From positions 16,174,982-16,238,981 of the forward strand of contig CM077831.1 of assembly GCA_039720395.1 (NCBI GenBank): a DNA stretch of 64,000 bases, written 5' to 3'. The number at the start of each line of letters is the position of its first letter. Within the stretch, counting starts at the first letter, position 1. The stretch is from Liquidambar formosana. Its lineage: Eukaryota > Streptophyta > Magnoliopsida > Saxifragales > Altingiaceae. Made by a program: the position numbers and the translations under genes. Under the pieces are notes generated by a model. It searched no databases. It was not told the origin of the DNA and saw only the letters and a list, made by a program, of their open reading frames with translations. Below are positions 12,041 through 41,694 of this stretch, piece after piece.

Positions 12041-12402
12041 TTAGAAGTAAAATCGTGGTTGCTAACCACGATTCAGGATGAAATCGTGGTTATCAACCAC
12101 GACTTTACTACTAAAATTTTTCCTTTCTTTCTCTTATTAACGGTCATAATCACAGCCCATAATCACGGTTTTAATCCAAAATCGTGCTTAGTACCCACGA
12201 TTTTAGCGTATAAATTTTTTTATACTGATACAAGCGTCAAAAGTACGGATTTGTATACCAAACATAAAATCGTGGTTGGCAACCACGATTTTGTTAAAAT
12301 CGTGGTTGGCAACCACGATTTATCGTTGTTCAGGAATTAAGTTTAAAGTGACACCTAAGTCGGAATAAAGTGTAAAAATCCTACTTTTTAGGGAAATGAG
12401 CC
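12041..12402 (-). repeat. Right TIR of the 12-kb MULE
   Basis: Inverted copy of 411-806, with palindromes near 12,052, 12,081, 12,180, 12,267 and 12,296. The outer end reads gagcc and is followed directly by the 10-bp duplication tttatttctc at 12,403-12,412. Confidence 0.8.
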
Positions 12403-12412
12403 TTTATTTCTC

Positions 12413-12817
12413 CTTCTCTGTTTCTCGTCTTCCTCATCTTCTTCTTCTCCTTGGGTAAACTGTGTGTCTGTGATGTTGAAAGCTTGGGTCTTGAACTCCA
12501 CCGCTTCTTCCGCTTTTTAAATGAACTTTGTTGAGTTCTTTTTACTGTTTTATATATAACTTGCAATTTTTTATATATTGTTGTTTGGGTGAACTTTGTT
12601 CCCTTTCTTTTTAATTTTTATATGTATCTTGCACCTTTTTTTTACGTAGCTTGCAATTTTTAGTAAGGGTTTAGTTAGATTGAGTCCAGATCTTGTAGCG
12701 CCATTCAGTGTCCCCTTTTGTGTGACCCCAATCCTGTAATAGCCTTAAATTCAATATGAGCAAATTTAGAAATCAGGACACGAGAGATTGTATCAGCAAG
12801 ATTGTAGTAGATCATCT
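12413..12817. other. Spacer between the MULE and the SDR pseudogene
   Basis: It is pyrimidine-rich after the target-site duplication, then AT-rich. No gene is recognised. The first part could continue the interrupted leader or intron described at 1-400. Confidence 0.3.
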
Positions 12818-15800
12818 TCAATCAAAAGTTGAAACTTCTTTCCGATTAATGAAAAGGGCAGATGGCCCTCCATTGGGCATCAATGCTATCCTCACAACAC
12901 TTTCAGCAGTAAACTGCCCAGTATTGGAAGTTATATCAGTTCTGACAAAGCCAGGGCAGATTCAATTGATGTAGAACGCCGGGTACTTCTTGGCCAGAAT
13001 CCTCGTGTATGCATTCATGGCTGCTTTTGAGATTGTATAGGCAGACAAATAATAAGGCCAGCCTTTGGTTTCTAATAAGGCCCTCCTTGAAATCTTTTAG
13101 AAACTCATTCAATACCTCATCCACTCTTGCTTCTTTAAGTTTTTCAACATCATTAAACACTCCTTTGGTCGAATCACTGGGTATATTCTGAAACAACACA
13201 GCAAGAAGAACTAAGGTCAACCATTTCTGATCGAATATATCATCACGTACTATTTTTGTTAGTTTTACAAGGCATGTTTGAAATTGCTGCTTTCATCTAT
13301 TTATCATGGAACATATATATATATATAGTTTTATTATCTTCACTTCATCTCTATGAAACGTGGTCGAAGTTCTGTGAAAGGTCTCCGACATGATCGCCAT
13401 AATGATAAATGGAAAGGAAAGGGAGAAAGAAAACGATGCTGTTCATGGGGAAACAGGACTGCCCCCCTCATCCAACAGCACTATTTCTATTCCTGATTTT
13501 ACATTTTATCGAGATAAAGAGCCAAAGTGAAATAAAAAAAGGTGAATTCTCTATCAATTAATTTGTACCTTTAACTTTCCTAAGGAGGAGGACACATTAA
13601 CAATCCTTGCTGAATCGGATAAGTGGAGAAGAGGAACAAGTGCTTCAATCACTCCTTTTGCCCCATAGTAGTTTGTTTTTAGGCAGCCTTCTGCCAATTC
13701 ACTAGTCTCAGTCGCATGGTCGATTCTGAGTTATCCTGGGCCTCAAGTGAACTCTTAAAATGGAACCCTCTTCCTTCTATATTTATTCCCAAAAAAAAAT
13801 TTCTAAATATCCAAAAAAAAAATTCCTACTACTAAGTACCAATATAAAGTTTGTTTGCATATAAAATTACTAAAATTTGCTTTTATAAATTAAAATTATA
13901 GGAGATGATTACAAAAACTTGTAAGGATAGAATACATACTTCTTGCTTCATGAATAAGTAAAATCAACTTTTACAACATAAAAAAGATAAAAAACAAATG
14001 CCAAATAAAATTTAAAGTTATAATACCAAAAGAAATGAATCAATTACAACAAAGTTTCATTTAAACATTACTATTTTCTTTTTCTTTTTTTCTGTTTTTC
14101 ACTTTTTCTTTGGGTTAGAATTGGGCTGACCTAATTGGTAAAATAGTGCCATTTTAAATTAAATTTAAAAAAAAAAAAACAATAGAAAAGCTTTTGGGTT
14201 GATTCTTGGGCTATTATAATTAGTAAAGGGGAAGCAAATTGGGTCCTTTTTTTTTAACCCAAATTATGGGGCCCAGGTGGCCACCTTGCTCGCCTGGGGT
14301 CAGAACCGGCACTGCTCAGTCGTTATTTCGTCCCAGTTGGTCTGTGGCTGCATCACCAAAAGGAAACTCAAATCATCCTGATAGCCATTGAGTAAAACTT
14401 CCATATCCCAAATCCCATGCTAGAAGGGTCTAATCTCCAAATCTCAGGTATATTAACAATTGAAAAACTTATGGAAAAAAAAAAAAAAAACTAACTGTCC
14501 TGAAAGTGTATCTATATAAGACTTGGGAACTATAAGGAAGAGGGGCTTTCAGTGAATATTAGAAAGATTTTCTAATTGCCAATTCTATGGGCTCCCTTAC
14601 CAAGGTGAAAATATACAGCACGATATTAAAATTTCGCAATGACTATTTCTCTTTCAAAATTGGTACAGCATTTTGGTTCCCCACACCCGACCCCCCATGA
14701 ACAGCCTTTCCTAGGAATCAATTCAACATGGGTTTGAAACAAATGTCGAGGCAAACTTCAAGAATGACCTCAGATCAATTTTCATAATACAACCTCGGTG
14801 GCGTGGCCATTAGAAATCAATTTTCCTTTTAAGTTGCTTCCAAACCCAACTTAAAGTTTGTAGCAAGAAAAAATAATAATATTACAGACTTACCCAACCA
14901 TTCACAGCAGCTCTTGTCATAGCATCACCGTCTACTATGACTCCATTAATCCCTGCGTTGTTCACCCGCACAGGGTTCCATTTTTTGCATGATTCCATAT
15001 GAAAATAAATAAACAAATTAAGAGAAATGAAAAGCAGCAGGGACAAGTCATTAGATCCTTCAAGTAATTTGGAGGCCTTTTATCCCTTGATAATTTTGTC
15101 TCAAATCCACACCATACCCAAAAGAGTTTATATGAAATTTATGAATTGTGCAGGCCTAAGACATTAACGGACTCATGTAAAGCCCAATATTGTCTTTTCA
15201 GCACTCCCCCTCAGGCTTAACAATGGCCCAAGAAAGAATGAGATATTTTAGTCTTTAGTCGGGATTCAACTGCAACTAAGTACATGGATGAACACAACTG
15301 TACACGTAAATCCTGTGCCAGGACTTGATACAGATTTTTATAAAAGGAAAAGTATAACTGATTCCAATTGTTTTGGTGACCAAAAAAAAATTGCTGGAAA
15401 AGGAACACAAACTTGGGGCCTGTTTGGATGTCCCAAGAAAATAGAATTGTTTTATCATGTCATGCATAGAGTTTTATGAAAAGATCTACTATCGTGAACG
15501 CAGCAATTCGAGAGAATGGTAGGAATCATCACTAATGAAAGCAAAAAAATTGAAACTGCATGCATCATTTCATCCTACACCATCAGGTCGCGGTTATGGC
15601 TCCAACCTTTTTATTAGCCTTGTTAAAGATAATGGATTTGCACCTTCGATGCTTTTGTAAAGTACAATATGAAGTCATTCAATTTCCATGGGCCAATCAA
15701 ATAAAGCCCTAGTAATTTTAGCCCGAGTAAACGAACAAATGGATAAATTGTGAAAAGCATGAAATCAATCATAATAGAAGAAAATCTGTAAAAGTAAAGG

Positions 15801-16261
15801 AGATGGAAAGGTTTCAAGAAAATAAATTGCTGTGGGTGATACCATGATATCAAGCTTTCCAAATTGGGTTTTAATGAAATATGCAAGGGTAACAATAGTA
15901 GCAGGGTACCCCACATCAAGCTGGTGAAAAACCACATGATCAGAGAGACCAGACCCTCTGAGTTTTTCAACAGTTTCAATACCCTTCTTCTCATCTCTCG
16001 CTGTTAACGCCACCATGACTCCATTGGAAGCTAACTCTGTGCAGATTTCCAAACCAATCCCTTTGTTGGCTCCTGTGACAACTGCATACCTATACTACAA
16101 ACATTTGATTTTATTTGATTTTATTTGAGAGAGAGAGAGAGAGAGGATCGGAGACTTTAATAATAAGTTAGTAAAAAAAGGCAAAAACGAAAAAGGCCTG
16201 GAGAGCCACGAAAGAATTATAAGTACCCCTTTGATGCAAGAAAGGTTGATGCTTCTGCCAT
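12818..16261 (-). pseudogene. Short-chain dehydrogenase/reductase pseudogene (neomenthol dehydrogenase/salutaridine reductase type)
   Basis: Five minus-strand exon remnants follow the family order: 16,227-16,261 (start MAEAS), 15,843-16,089 (YAVVTGANKGIG cofactor loop, then TARD and FHQLDV, ending KLDIM), 14,894-14,965 (VNNAG), 13,569 to about 13,740 ([16 protein letters not shown]) and 12,818-13,187 (YTISK catalytic Tyr/Lys, CPGFVRTD, ending RKEVSTFD). Lesions visible in the sequence: the acceptor of exon 3 reads GG instead of AG (14,966-14,967); one extra base in the last exon shifts the frame near 13,075-13,085; a TGA replaces a codon before ICPGF (12,962-12,964); and about five codons are missing after that. 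The live family are NADPH-dependent cytosolic monomeric reductases of terpenoid or alkaloid carbonyls. The remaining sequence is well conserved, so inactivation looks fairly recent. Confidence 0.9.
14977..15842. other. Intron of the SDR pseudogene with a possible TRIM remnant
   Basis: Around 15,203-15,232 a 'cactccccctcaggcttaac' stretch and a nearby 'ggcccaagaa' resemble the internal domain of the TRIM at 24,226-24,539 (polypurine tract read on the minus strand). No paired LTRs are visible. The rest is AT-rich. Confidence 0.35.
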
Positions 16262-17178
16262 TGTTGATGAGATTGGGATTCCATAGACAAATACTCCTGT
16301 AACAATGTAGGTTCTTTGGCTTCTTTAATATAATTTATTTTCTATCAATGTAAATGGTCCAATAAGACTTGTCCCGTCCTGCATATTTTCGTTGCCCCAA
16401 CCCACCCCATGCTAACATGAGGTTAGGACAGATTTGAGAAGAGATTATTTTTAATGGGACAAGGTCAAAATAAGGGTGCCCGTCCCAAACCCGTCCCATT
16501 GCTAACCCTACTCACACGATGCAAGGTTGCAAGCCGACTGAGACAATATATGAGGTAATGAGGAGGAGAAACATGGGAATCCATGAAAAACGCGGTCAAA
16601 TTTAGAATTCTACCCTTTCCACTTTGTATTTTTAAAATTTTTTAAAATTTAATTTTTCAATAAAATTCAATCAAATAAAAGCAAAATCACCATTTCTTAC
16701 ATCTAAGCAATTGAATGAATTGAGCCTTTCAAAAAAGGAAAAAAAAAAAAAGAATGAACGGAGATCTTCTACCTCCTCTTTTATGTATTCTTTCATGTTT
16801 TTTCGATATAATTGAGCCATATTATATGAGACCCTATCAAATAATGAGTTCTATTGGATGGAAATAAGTTATTTAAATAGTTTTGACAATTTGATTGAAA
16901 TTATATATATATATATATATATATATAATAAGACATTGATAAAAGTTTCACCACAAATTTAAAATTGAATTAATCAAATAGCTAAGGTCCTATGGTAAAA
17001 CTTTTTTTTTTGGGATATTTTGCGTTTAGTAGGACTTATTATCTGGTAGGTCTAATAATATTTTGATGATGATGTGATGCAATTATAAGAAAGAAAAATG
17101 GAAAAGACAAGATTAATGAGGTATTGAGGTAGGATGATCTACCATTGAGTACCACTAGTATCCTTTCGGAAAATATTA
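16262..17178. other. Upstream of the SDR pseudogene, AT-rich
   Basis: It contains an AT dinucleotide run at 16,902-16,927 and a GA run at 16,130-16,145 (inside intron 1 of the pseudogene). No other gene is recognised. Confidence 0.4.
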
Positions 17179-17223
17179 TTCCCTTCGTTTCACAAAGGTA
17201 GACCATATTTGACAAAACAGGGA

Positions 17224-19653
17224 TTAAACATCCTGAATATTTATTATATGTTAATCTGAAATTACGCTGGGTTAATTAAAGTGATTGTGCTATACCTTAT
17301 TATGTAATAGAAGATGACACATTACCATAGACTACGTATGGTGTATGTAAGGTTTTATGCTGAATTGCTAAGGATGGATAAAATATTATGCGAAAGATCA
17401 TTCATGCATTTAAGAATTGTTGTTAATTATTATTATTATTATTACTATTATATAAGATGAACATCCAACGTGAAGTAAGCGTGGGCTTCTATTTTCTCTA
17501 CTACCGACTTAACATATGAATTTTATATTATTTCACTATTATCGTCTTATTATTTTTTATAATTGGGAGGCGGTGGACATTGTGAAGGATTCTCGACCAT
17601 GTAATTATATACACTTTATAATATTATATTGTTCAGAGTATGTGGAAGATGTTAACCCACTTAGTTACCGACTTAGACTTTGCCTCTATATATACATATT
17701 CATTACATTTTAGCAAAAGTAATATGGTAACAATACAGAACCCAGAGAAGAGAGAGAGAGAGTGAGTGAGTGAGTGAGTGAGTGAGTGAAGGGAGAAGAA
17801 GAAGACGGAGAAGAAAGAAAAGGAATTTACTGGTTTGAAGTTGGGAGCTTGAATTCAGGTGAGAAAAATCATCTCCTCTTATTTTATGTTAATCTCTAAC
17901 ATCAATTTGGAACAATTTGATGTAATTATGTATATTAGAAAGGTTCTTGAAGCTTTAATGCTCCCTAAGTTTAGACCTAATTCCTTTGTATTTATCCTGA
18001 AAATCCTGAACAGTAGATGATTTTATGAGATTTTCTATATATGGACTTTGATTTTGGGTCTGAGATTTTGGGGTATTTAAAGTGCATTTACAGGTGGTTC
18101 TTTTGCCATTGGTTTCGACTAAAAATATTGAAAATTCGATTTTTGGTGAATTTTCAAAGTTGAACCTGAGTGGCTGTATGGAAATTTCTGCTGCTATGGG
18201 TTACATTAGAAATTGAGTTTAAAATAGTTATCGAAGTCCGTTTGATTGTGAAATTTATATGGTTTGAAAGCTTGATAAATCTAGTTTTTATTAAAATAAG
18301 TTTCGAAACCCAAATCTTTATAAAATAAACCTAGAAAATCGATTTGTACCTGTTACTCCAAGCTTTCTTTGGATTTCCAGATTCTGTTGTCTGACTTTGA
18401 AGTGATTTTCGAATCACATGGCTTTTGGGTGGTGATCAATTCTTATTTTTCTTCGATAGTACGTTGTTTAGGCTTTCTAAAACAGGTTGAATTGTTGAAT
18501 TTGGAATTTTGTGGATTTAGTTATGAATTTTCAAACCTAAACTATGCTGTTTTAAAAAAGTGCAAGTGTGATGTTTGAATAAAGAAAAGCATTAGCAAAT
18601 TTCACCCTTTTGTGCGCCGGATTGCTTTTTTGAAATAAAAGCCAAGTTTTTATAATTATGTTAAGTTGTAAAATTTACTCTCTATTATTAATAAGTTTGA
18701 TACAAGCTTAAGAATGGAATTATTTGCTGTGTGTATGAAGAGATGATCTTTTGGAATTTAGTTGCAGTTTGAATATTAGTTTTTATAGAAAATATATATA
18801 GAATTTGCATTTGTATTTGACATCAAAGTTGGAAAGAAAGGTGCTTAAATTTGAATAGAACCGGTCAGCCGGGGGCGGATCTAGTCAAGTATACCTTGTA
18901 GTTAGTGTACTAATATATTGGATTATTAAGCAGCCATGACCGGTATAAACAAATGATAGGGATATAGGTGCTCTGGTTGTTATAACATACGTGCTGTGAC
19001 TGTTATAACATAAGTGAATGGCAAGTGGGCCTGTGTGTGTTATCAAAGCGCACATGTACGGAAAGAGGGTTTGTGCGTGTTATTTTGATTTGTGTTTTGC
19101 AGGTTGCAAATGGCAACGAAGGCTGGGGTATGAGAAATTATTAATGTTGAGATTAGTATGAAATAATGTGCCACAATATGAGCAGTATTCTGGAAAGTTA
19201 TTTTTATATCTTGAAATCTGTTGTACTCATGTATTGGGAATGGTATAAAGAACGTGTATGTCATTTTCAAAAGTTGTATTTATAAAATGATAATTAATAT
19301 ACCCATTGTGTTTAAAATTGATGTAGTGTAAAACTAGTGTAGATGTTTCTTCACTGGGCTATCTAGCTCACTGTGTTATATAAATAACTCTTTCAAGTAA
19401 TCAATGTTAGAGCCACGTAGCAGAAGAGGGATTGTGATTTGAGCAGATTATGGGGTTAATATATTTGTTATTTCTATAAAATTGATGTAAGTTTTATTTA
19501 ATGAGTTGAGTAAGGTATATTCATATAAGTTTTAAGTTAGCCATTACTTTTTGCAGCTGTTCAATATTTTGTAATTTTTAAAAAAAATTATTTTTGAAAA
19601 AGTTTTTATTTTATGGAGCTCATAAAATTGAACATGTTTTTGCGGGTCGTTAC
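17224..19653 (+). mobile_element. Probable solo LTR of a Ty3/Gypsy element
   Basis: The block begins taaacatcctgaatattt, one or two changes from the usual TGTAACATCC start, and ends gcgggtcgttaca, the common end of this plant LTR class. It contains a GA/GTGA run (17,747-17,789) and a donor-like 'ttcaggtgag' (17,855), as expected in an LTR leader. No primer-binding site, polypurine tract or retroviral-type protein follows, so it would be a solo LTR of about 2.4 kb. The left border is less certain than the right, and no clean 5-bp duplication can be read. Confidence 0.5.
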
Positions 19654-19784
19654 AACAAAGATTAAGAAAATCTATCATTTCATTGACTTGTCACTTTTGC
19701 TATTAGGTTTTGTGTTGAAAATAATTCTTGAAATAACAATGGGTACTAACCTATATAAGAAAGTTAAAAAAAAAAAAAAAAAAT

Positions 19785-20315
19785 GGGTAAATTGTAAAAA
19801 ACTAATCCTACTTTTGGGGTGCGTTTCACTTTAGTATCCTCAAGTTTAAAAATCATCAATTTAATACTCTTAAGATTTTTAAAAAGCATCAATTTGGTAC
19901 CCAAGATTTTTGTTGACTCAAAATTAGTAACGGTGTTTTAAAACTCCGGCCAAACTCATTTTTTACAGTCGACTTTCTTTCTTTCTTTCTTTTCTTTTCT
20001 TTTTTCATAGGAAGGAGAGAGAGAGTGAGATGGGAGGGTAGGAGAGGGAAGGACCTCAATGGAAGCCACTTCGGCCAACTCCCTCCCATCTCACTCTCTC
20101 CCTCCCCATGCAAAAAAAAAAAGAAAAGAAAGTTGGCCAGAAAAAATGGAGTTCGTCCGGAGTAAGGAATTTGGTCGGAGTTTCAAGACATCGTTAACAC
20201 TATTACTGATTTTGAGTCCACAAAAATCTTAGGTACCAAATTGATGCTTTTTAAATTAGAGGGTTCTAAAGTAAAACACACCCCAAAGGTGGGGGTAGTT
20301 TTTTGCAATTTACCC
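19785..20315. mobile_element. Foldback element with gggtaaattg termini
   Basis: It starts gggtaaattgtaaaaaacta and ends with the mirrored tagttttttgcaatttaccc. Further arms pair inward ('cttttggggtg'/'caccccaaagg' and 'atcaatttggtacc'/'ggtaccaaattgat'). Flanks aaaaaaaat and taaaaaaat match at 8 of 9 positions, as for a MULE-type duplication, but in low-complexity sequence. Relatives with similar ends are at 47,019-47,404 and 47,989-51,257. Confidence 0.75.
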
Positions 20316-20409
20316 TAAAAAAATCTATGATGTGAATTTTCAAAGTGGACAAATGTTTTCAAACAAAAAATGTAATAAAAATGATATATCTTAGTGGAAC
20401 AAGAAAGAG

Positions 20410-22260
20410 TACCAAATTTCCTAAAGACATCATGTTTCCAAAACTTAACTTTATCTTCATTAATAACCCACATTAGCAAAGACAGTTGCATTATGCTATA
20501 GATCCCTAAAGTTCTCCTCGTTTCATTTTATTGATGAGAAAATGAAAGAAAAGAAAAGAAAAATGAACTTTCTTACACTTTTCTAAAAGCATCAAGTTTC
20601 CAAACTTTAACACCTTTTTTTTTTTTTTTTTTTTTGGGTGTGTGTGATATCAGGAAGTTCCAAATGTTTCGTACCTGACTAATCCCTCTGGACATATGCA
20701 ATTCTCCCATCCTACATGTATCGGGCAATTATAAGACAAAGTTCATGAGAGTGGCTTTGAAAGAGAGTGAAATATTAACTTCATCTTCATTAATAACCCA
20801 CATTAGCAAAGAGTTGCATTTTGCTATAGATCCCTAAAGTTCTCCTTATTTCATTTGATTGACGAGAAAAGAAAAGAAAAATAAACTTTCTTACACTTTT
20901 CTTATGTTTTGTTAATGAAAATCTTTTTGGGCCCAATTATTAACCATCCACCCATTCTTTCTCGTAGAAATAGTTTCCCACAAAAAACATCTTACATTTT
21001 TACCCAAAAATAAAGACTCACAAAAAAATTAACATTTATATTTTTTTACAACTTTCTTATAAAGTAAAAACACGTGACAAAATCAAATGCTAACATTATC
21101 ATTTTCCTTACTTTTCTTTTTGTTTTCTTTTTTACATTTCACTTTTGCTGCATAAGTTTCTCTATAACCAAACAGATCACCATAAATTTTTTAGTCCGCA
21201 TAAAAACAAAAAGTCTTATTTCACGGCTAAAATTCCTTCTGAATTCAAATTTGAAAGACCCCGCCCTTTTTATGTCTTCCTCATTCCTACAGCTCCCACC
21301 CTTTCTTTCAAAATCTCTGAGATCAAACCACATCAGCCCTCTCTATCTCTCTCGCTAAGTCTTTCTCTCTCTAAACTTGGCCCGGCATCGAGTTGCAATC
21401 TCGAGGAGGATGAAGTTTTTCACTCTCTAAACCTTGAGCTGACGACGACCTTGGCGGTGTGTTCGGCAACATTAACAGCATCACTATTTGCACCTCTGTC
21501 CAATAATAGACAGCAACAACATTGGCTCCAAAGCTTCCTCCCTCTAAGTGAACTCTTTATCTTTCACAATCTTTCACAGGTTAGCACGTGTTGATATAAG
21601 TTATGATTAATATATATATATAATTTACTTTCAGGCATCCTTGATTGGAACTTCCGTCCAGGCTTTTTTTTGAAATCTGTCGGATGGTGGATTAATAATT
21701 TAAATGATCCCGATCCCACGGTTTGAAATAGAAGCCTAGAAAGAAGTTCCATCCAGGATCCCGGACTCAAAGGTGAATATATAAATATATATATATTTGA
21801 GATCTGTTTTGAAGTTCTTCATGGTTTGTTTCTCAAATCTTCATATATTTTTGTTTATAGGAATTTTAATCGAATCCTCAAGGACTCAAGCTTTCCGCTC
21901 GTGTAGATGTCTCTCTTTGTGGTTGCTCTAATAGCTATCTTGGTCACTACTGCAGTGATTTGGAAAACTATCGCATCGGCCTCAATTGGGTGGAGTGCTC
22001 TCATGTTTTGTCTCTAACACACTGGTTCGAGATGCAGAAGTCATGACGTTCACAAGTTCGAGAAACCATTAATTTCAATAAAGCTGTAATGGGAAAGCTC
22101 GATAGGTCTTCAGAGTTTATTAGAGAGTCCGAGAGAAACTGCTTGCAGTAGAGGAGAGATGGTGAATGTAGCTGGGAGCTACCACTGCTTGCTTTTCTTT
22201 TCTTAATTCCCTTCTTTTTTTCTTTTTTTTCGTATTGTTGGGCCTCTAAGACGTGTACCC
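20410..22260. other. Unassigned region with transcript-like features
   Basis: A duplicated segment ('cttcattaataacccacattagcaaag') occurs at 20,455 and 20,781. A leader-like TC-rich stretch follows at 21,330-21,375, then a region of balanced base composition to 21,580. A 35-codon frame at 21,907 begins MSLFVVALIAILVTTAVIW, a single hydrophobic segment, and stops at about 22,014. I do not recognise it, and a non-coding transcript is as likely as a small membrane peptide. Confidence 0.25.
21579..21606 (+). repeat. MITE end fragment
   Basis: The stretch ggttagcacgtgttgatata matches the left end of the foldback MITE at 63,247-63,406 with one change. Only this end is present. Confidence 0.5.
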
Positions 22261-23500
22261 ACTACCCAGGAAAGAAACGGGTGATAAAAAGAGCAAAATA
22301 TGTGTGATTTTGGTCCTGCTATGGGCAAATACTTTCATATAAATACAAATTAGTAATCATTTTTGGTCAAGTTAGCCATATCAGTAGTCATTTGTATTGA
22401 TATTGATATAAATACAAATTAGTAATTATTTGCCAATAGCTGGACCAATCTATAATTCTTTTAAAGATAATTTGATTTATTGCTATGCTTGGCTTTTGAT
22501 ATGGAAGTTGTTTTAAATTTTAGGATTTTTTGCCATAGTCTCATAGTATAAAAATCATTTTACAATTGAACCACAAAGAAAATCAATTTTGTCAAAATCC
22601 CTTTTCAATCCAAACGGACAAAAATACCTTCATTTTAACTTTCATACTATTTACAACTGTGCGATTGATAATCAAGCTTTACTATTTTTGACATTAATTT
22701 AAGGATTACAGTCCAGTAATCGTCCGTGAAGATTAAACCTGACAAGCCTCCATCCCGATAGAAAACACCTATTTGACTGTGACAAAACCCATGATTTAGG
22801 GTTTTGCTTCACCATCCGTGCTTGGGAGTTCGTTGGAGAAGGCAATTGGTGAAGATTTCCCAAAGAAAAATAAACTGAAAGGAAAAAAAAAAAAATACGA
22901 CGACACGTTTTCACAACTCAAATAGCCAAACGAAGTAAATAAATTGTTTCCTCAAGTTTGGTTTCATGGTTTTGGTTTTTCATTTGATATTCTGTTCTCA
23001 CAGTAGTCAACTGTTTAATTCATTTAGAAAATTGTTATTTTGTATTGAAAAATTATTTGAAATCAAAACACATTTGAAAATTCTTTTTGGTTGGTCTTGT
23101 GTTGTGTAGAGCATTATAGTGCTACTGTTGGTTTGGTTTGGTTTGGTCTGGTCTGGTCGGTCTTGTGTTGTATAGAGCATTAAGTGAAAGATGGATTCAC
23201 TTGATACCTGGGCATTTTCAAACAAAAGAAATGGGCCTTGAAAATTGCCTACAAATTGATAGCTGAGTAAGACGTGCATGCAGTCGGTATCAGGTATTGA
23301 CCCGCTTATACTCGGAGCCTATCCCTCAAAACTGGTCTGGAACCTTTCAAATTTGGATTGGCAATGCAAAACCACTCATATCCTATTATCCAAACCAAGC
23401 GAAAAGAAAACCAGTAAACACCTGAGCAGGGGTAGCCGAATATTCAAACACACAAAATGCGAAGCCCAATAGCATGGTACTGACTCAAAAACATTAACCA
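22261..23500. other. Intergenic, 3' side of the malic enzyme gene
   Basis: It contains a short GGTTT/GGTCT microsatellite (23,130-23,158) bracketed by two copies of 'ggtcttgtgttgt.tagagcatta' (23,094 and 23,159). No gene is recognised. The 3' UTR of the malic enzyme transcript should end somewhere upstream of 23,905 on the plus-strand scale. Confidence 0.4.
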
Positions 23501-23904
23501 ATCAATTTGTAAACTAACCAAAGTACCAACCCTTTGCGTAGCAAAAAACAGAAGGGAAAAAAAAAAATTAAAAAATCACTCTCACAGGCCTGCAGTCATC
23601 TGACGAAATTAAATTAAGGCTTTGGTAACTGAATTCTACAGACTGATTTATGTCCCATAATAAATGTCATAAATTATACATGAATAAAGTTCATTACATT
23701 ATGAAAGCATAGTTCAGTCAAAATGGGCTTTATAAGAATTGAGGGGGGCCTCAGTCCTGTTATCCTTTCGAGCCCTTTACTTATCTATGCTTCACAAATA
23801 ATAAGTTTCAAGAAAACAAACCTCCAGATTTTGACTGGCTGCATAGCTTTGAGCTAAGATTTGCTGAAAATTAGCCTCCAAAGGTAATGATGATTCTAGG
23901 AGAA

Positions 23905-41694
<17,790 letters not shown>

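Larger units (their letters stand above)
411..12402. mobile_element. 12-kb Mutator-like element (probable Pack-MULE)
   Basis: The left end (411-806) and the right end (12,041-12,402) are inverted copies of each other. Both begin GGCTC, run through a shared stretch around 'ttattccgactt', and then carry five or so palindromes of the type aatcgtggttgctaaccacgatt. A perfect 10-bp duplication flanks the element. No transposase reading frame is visible in the 11.2 kb between the ends, so it is non-autonomous. The interior holds tandem repeats, a Helitron (5,387-6,231), a MITE (7,780-8,035), an LTR start (7,193) and a METTL22-like exon fragment (10,576-10,714). Capture of host gene exons between long TIRs is the hallmark of Pack-MULEs. 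The alternative, a composite of nested insertions brought in after transposition, probably explains much of the length. Confidence 0.8.
17179..20409. mobile_element. Stowaway-like MITE split by two later insertions
   Basis: The left arm (17,179 to about 17,223, cttcgtttcacaaaggtag) and right arms (19,654-19,784 and 20,316-20,409) line up in order with the uninterrupted element at 45,559-45,828. Shared landmarks are 'cattgacttg', 'gaaataacaa.ggg', 'ttcaaagtggacaaa' and the terminal 'tatctta.tgg.ac'. TA dinucleotides flank both ends. Removing the LTR-like block and the foldback element would leave about 270 bp, the size of the intact copy. Confidence 0.6.

Noticed and set aside
12818..16261. 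An intact short-chain reductase gene
   Set aside because: Lost splice acceptor, frameshift and in-frame stop were each read directly from the sequence.
17739..17870. A host gene leader with a GA/GTGA repeat and a splice donor
   Set aside because: It lies inside the probable LTR, whose leader would look the same, and no coding exon follows.
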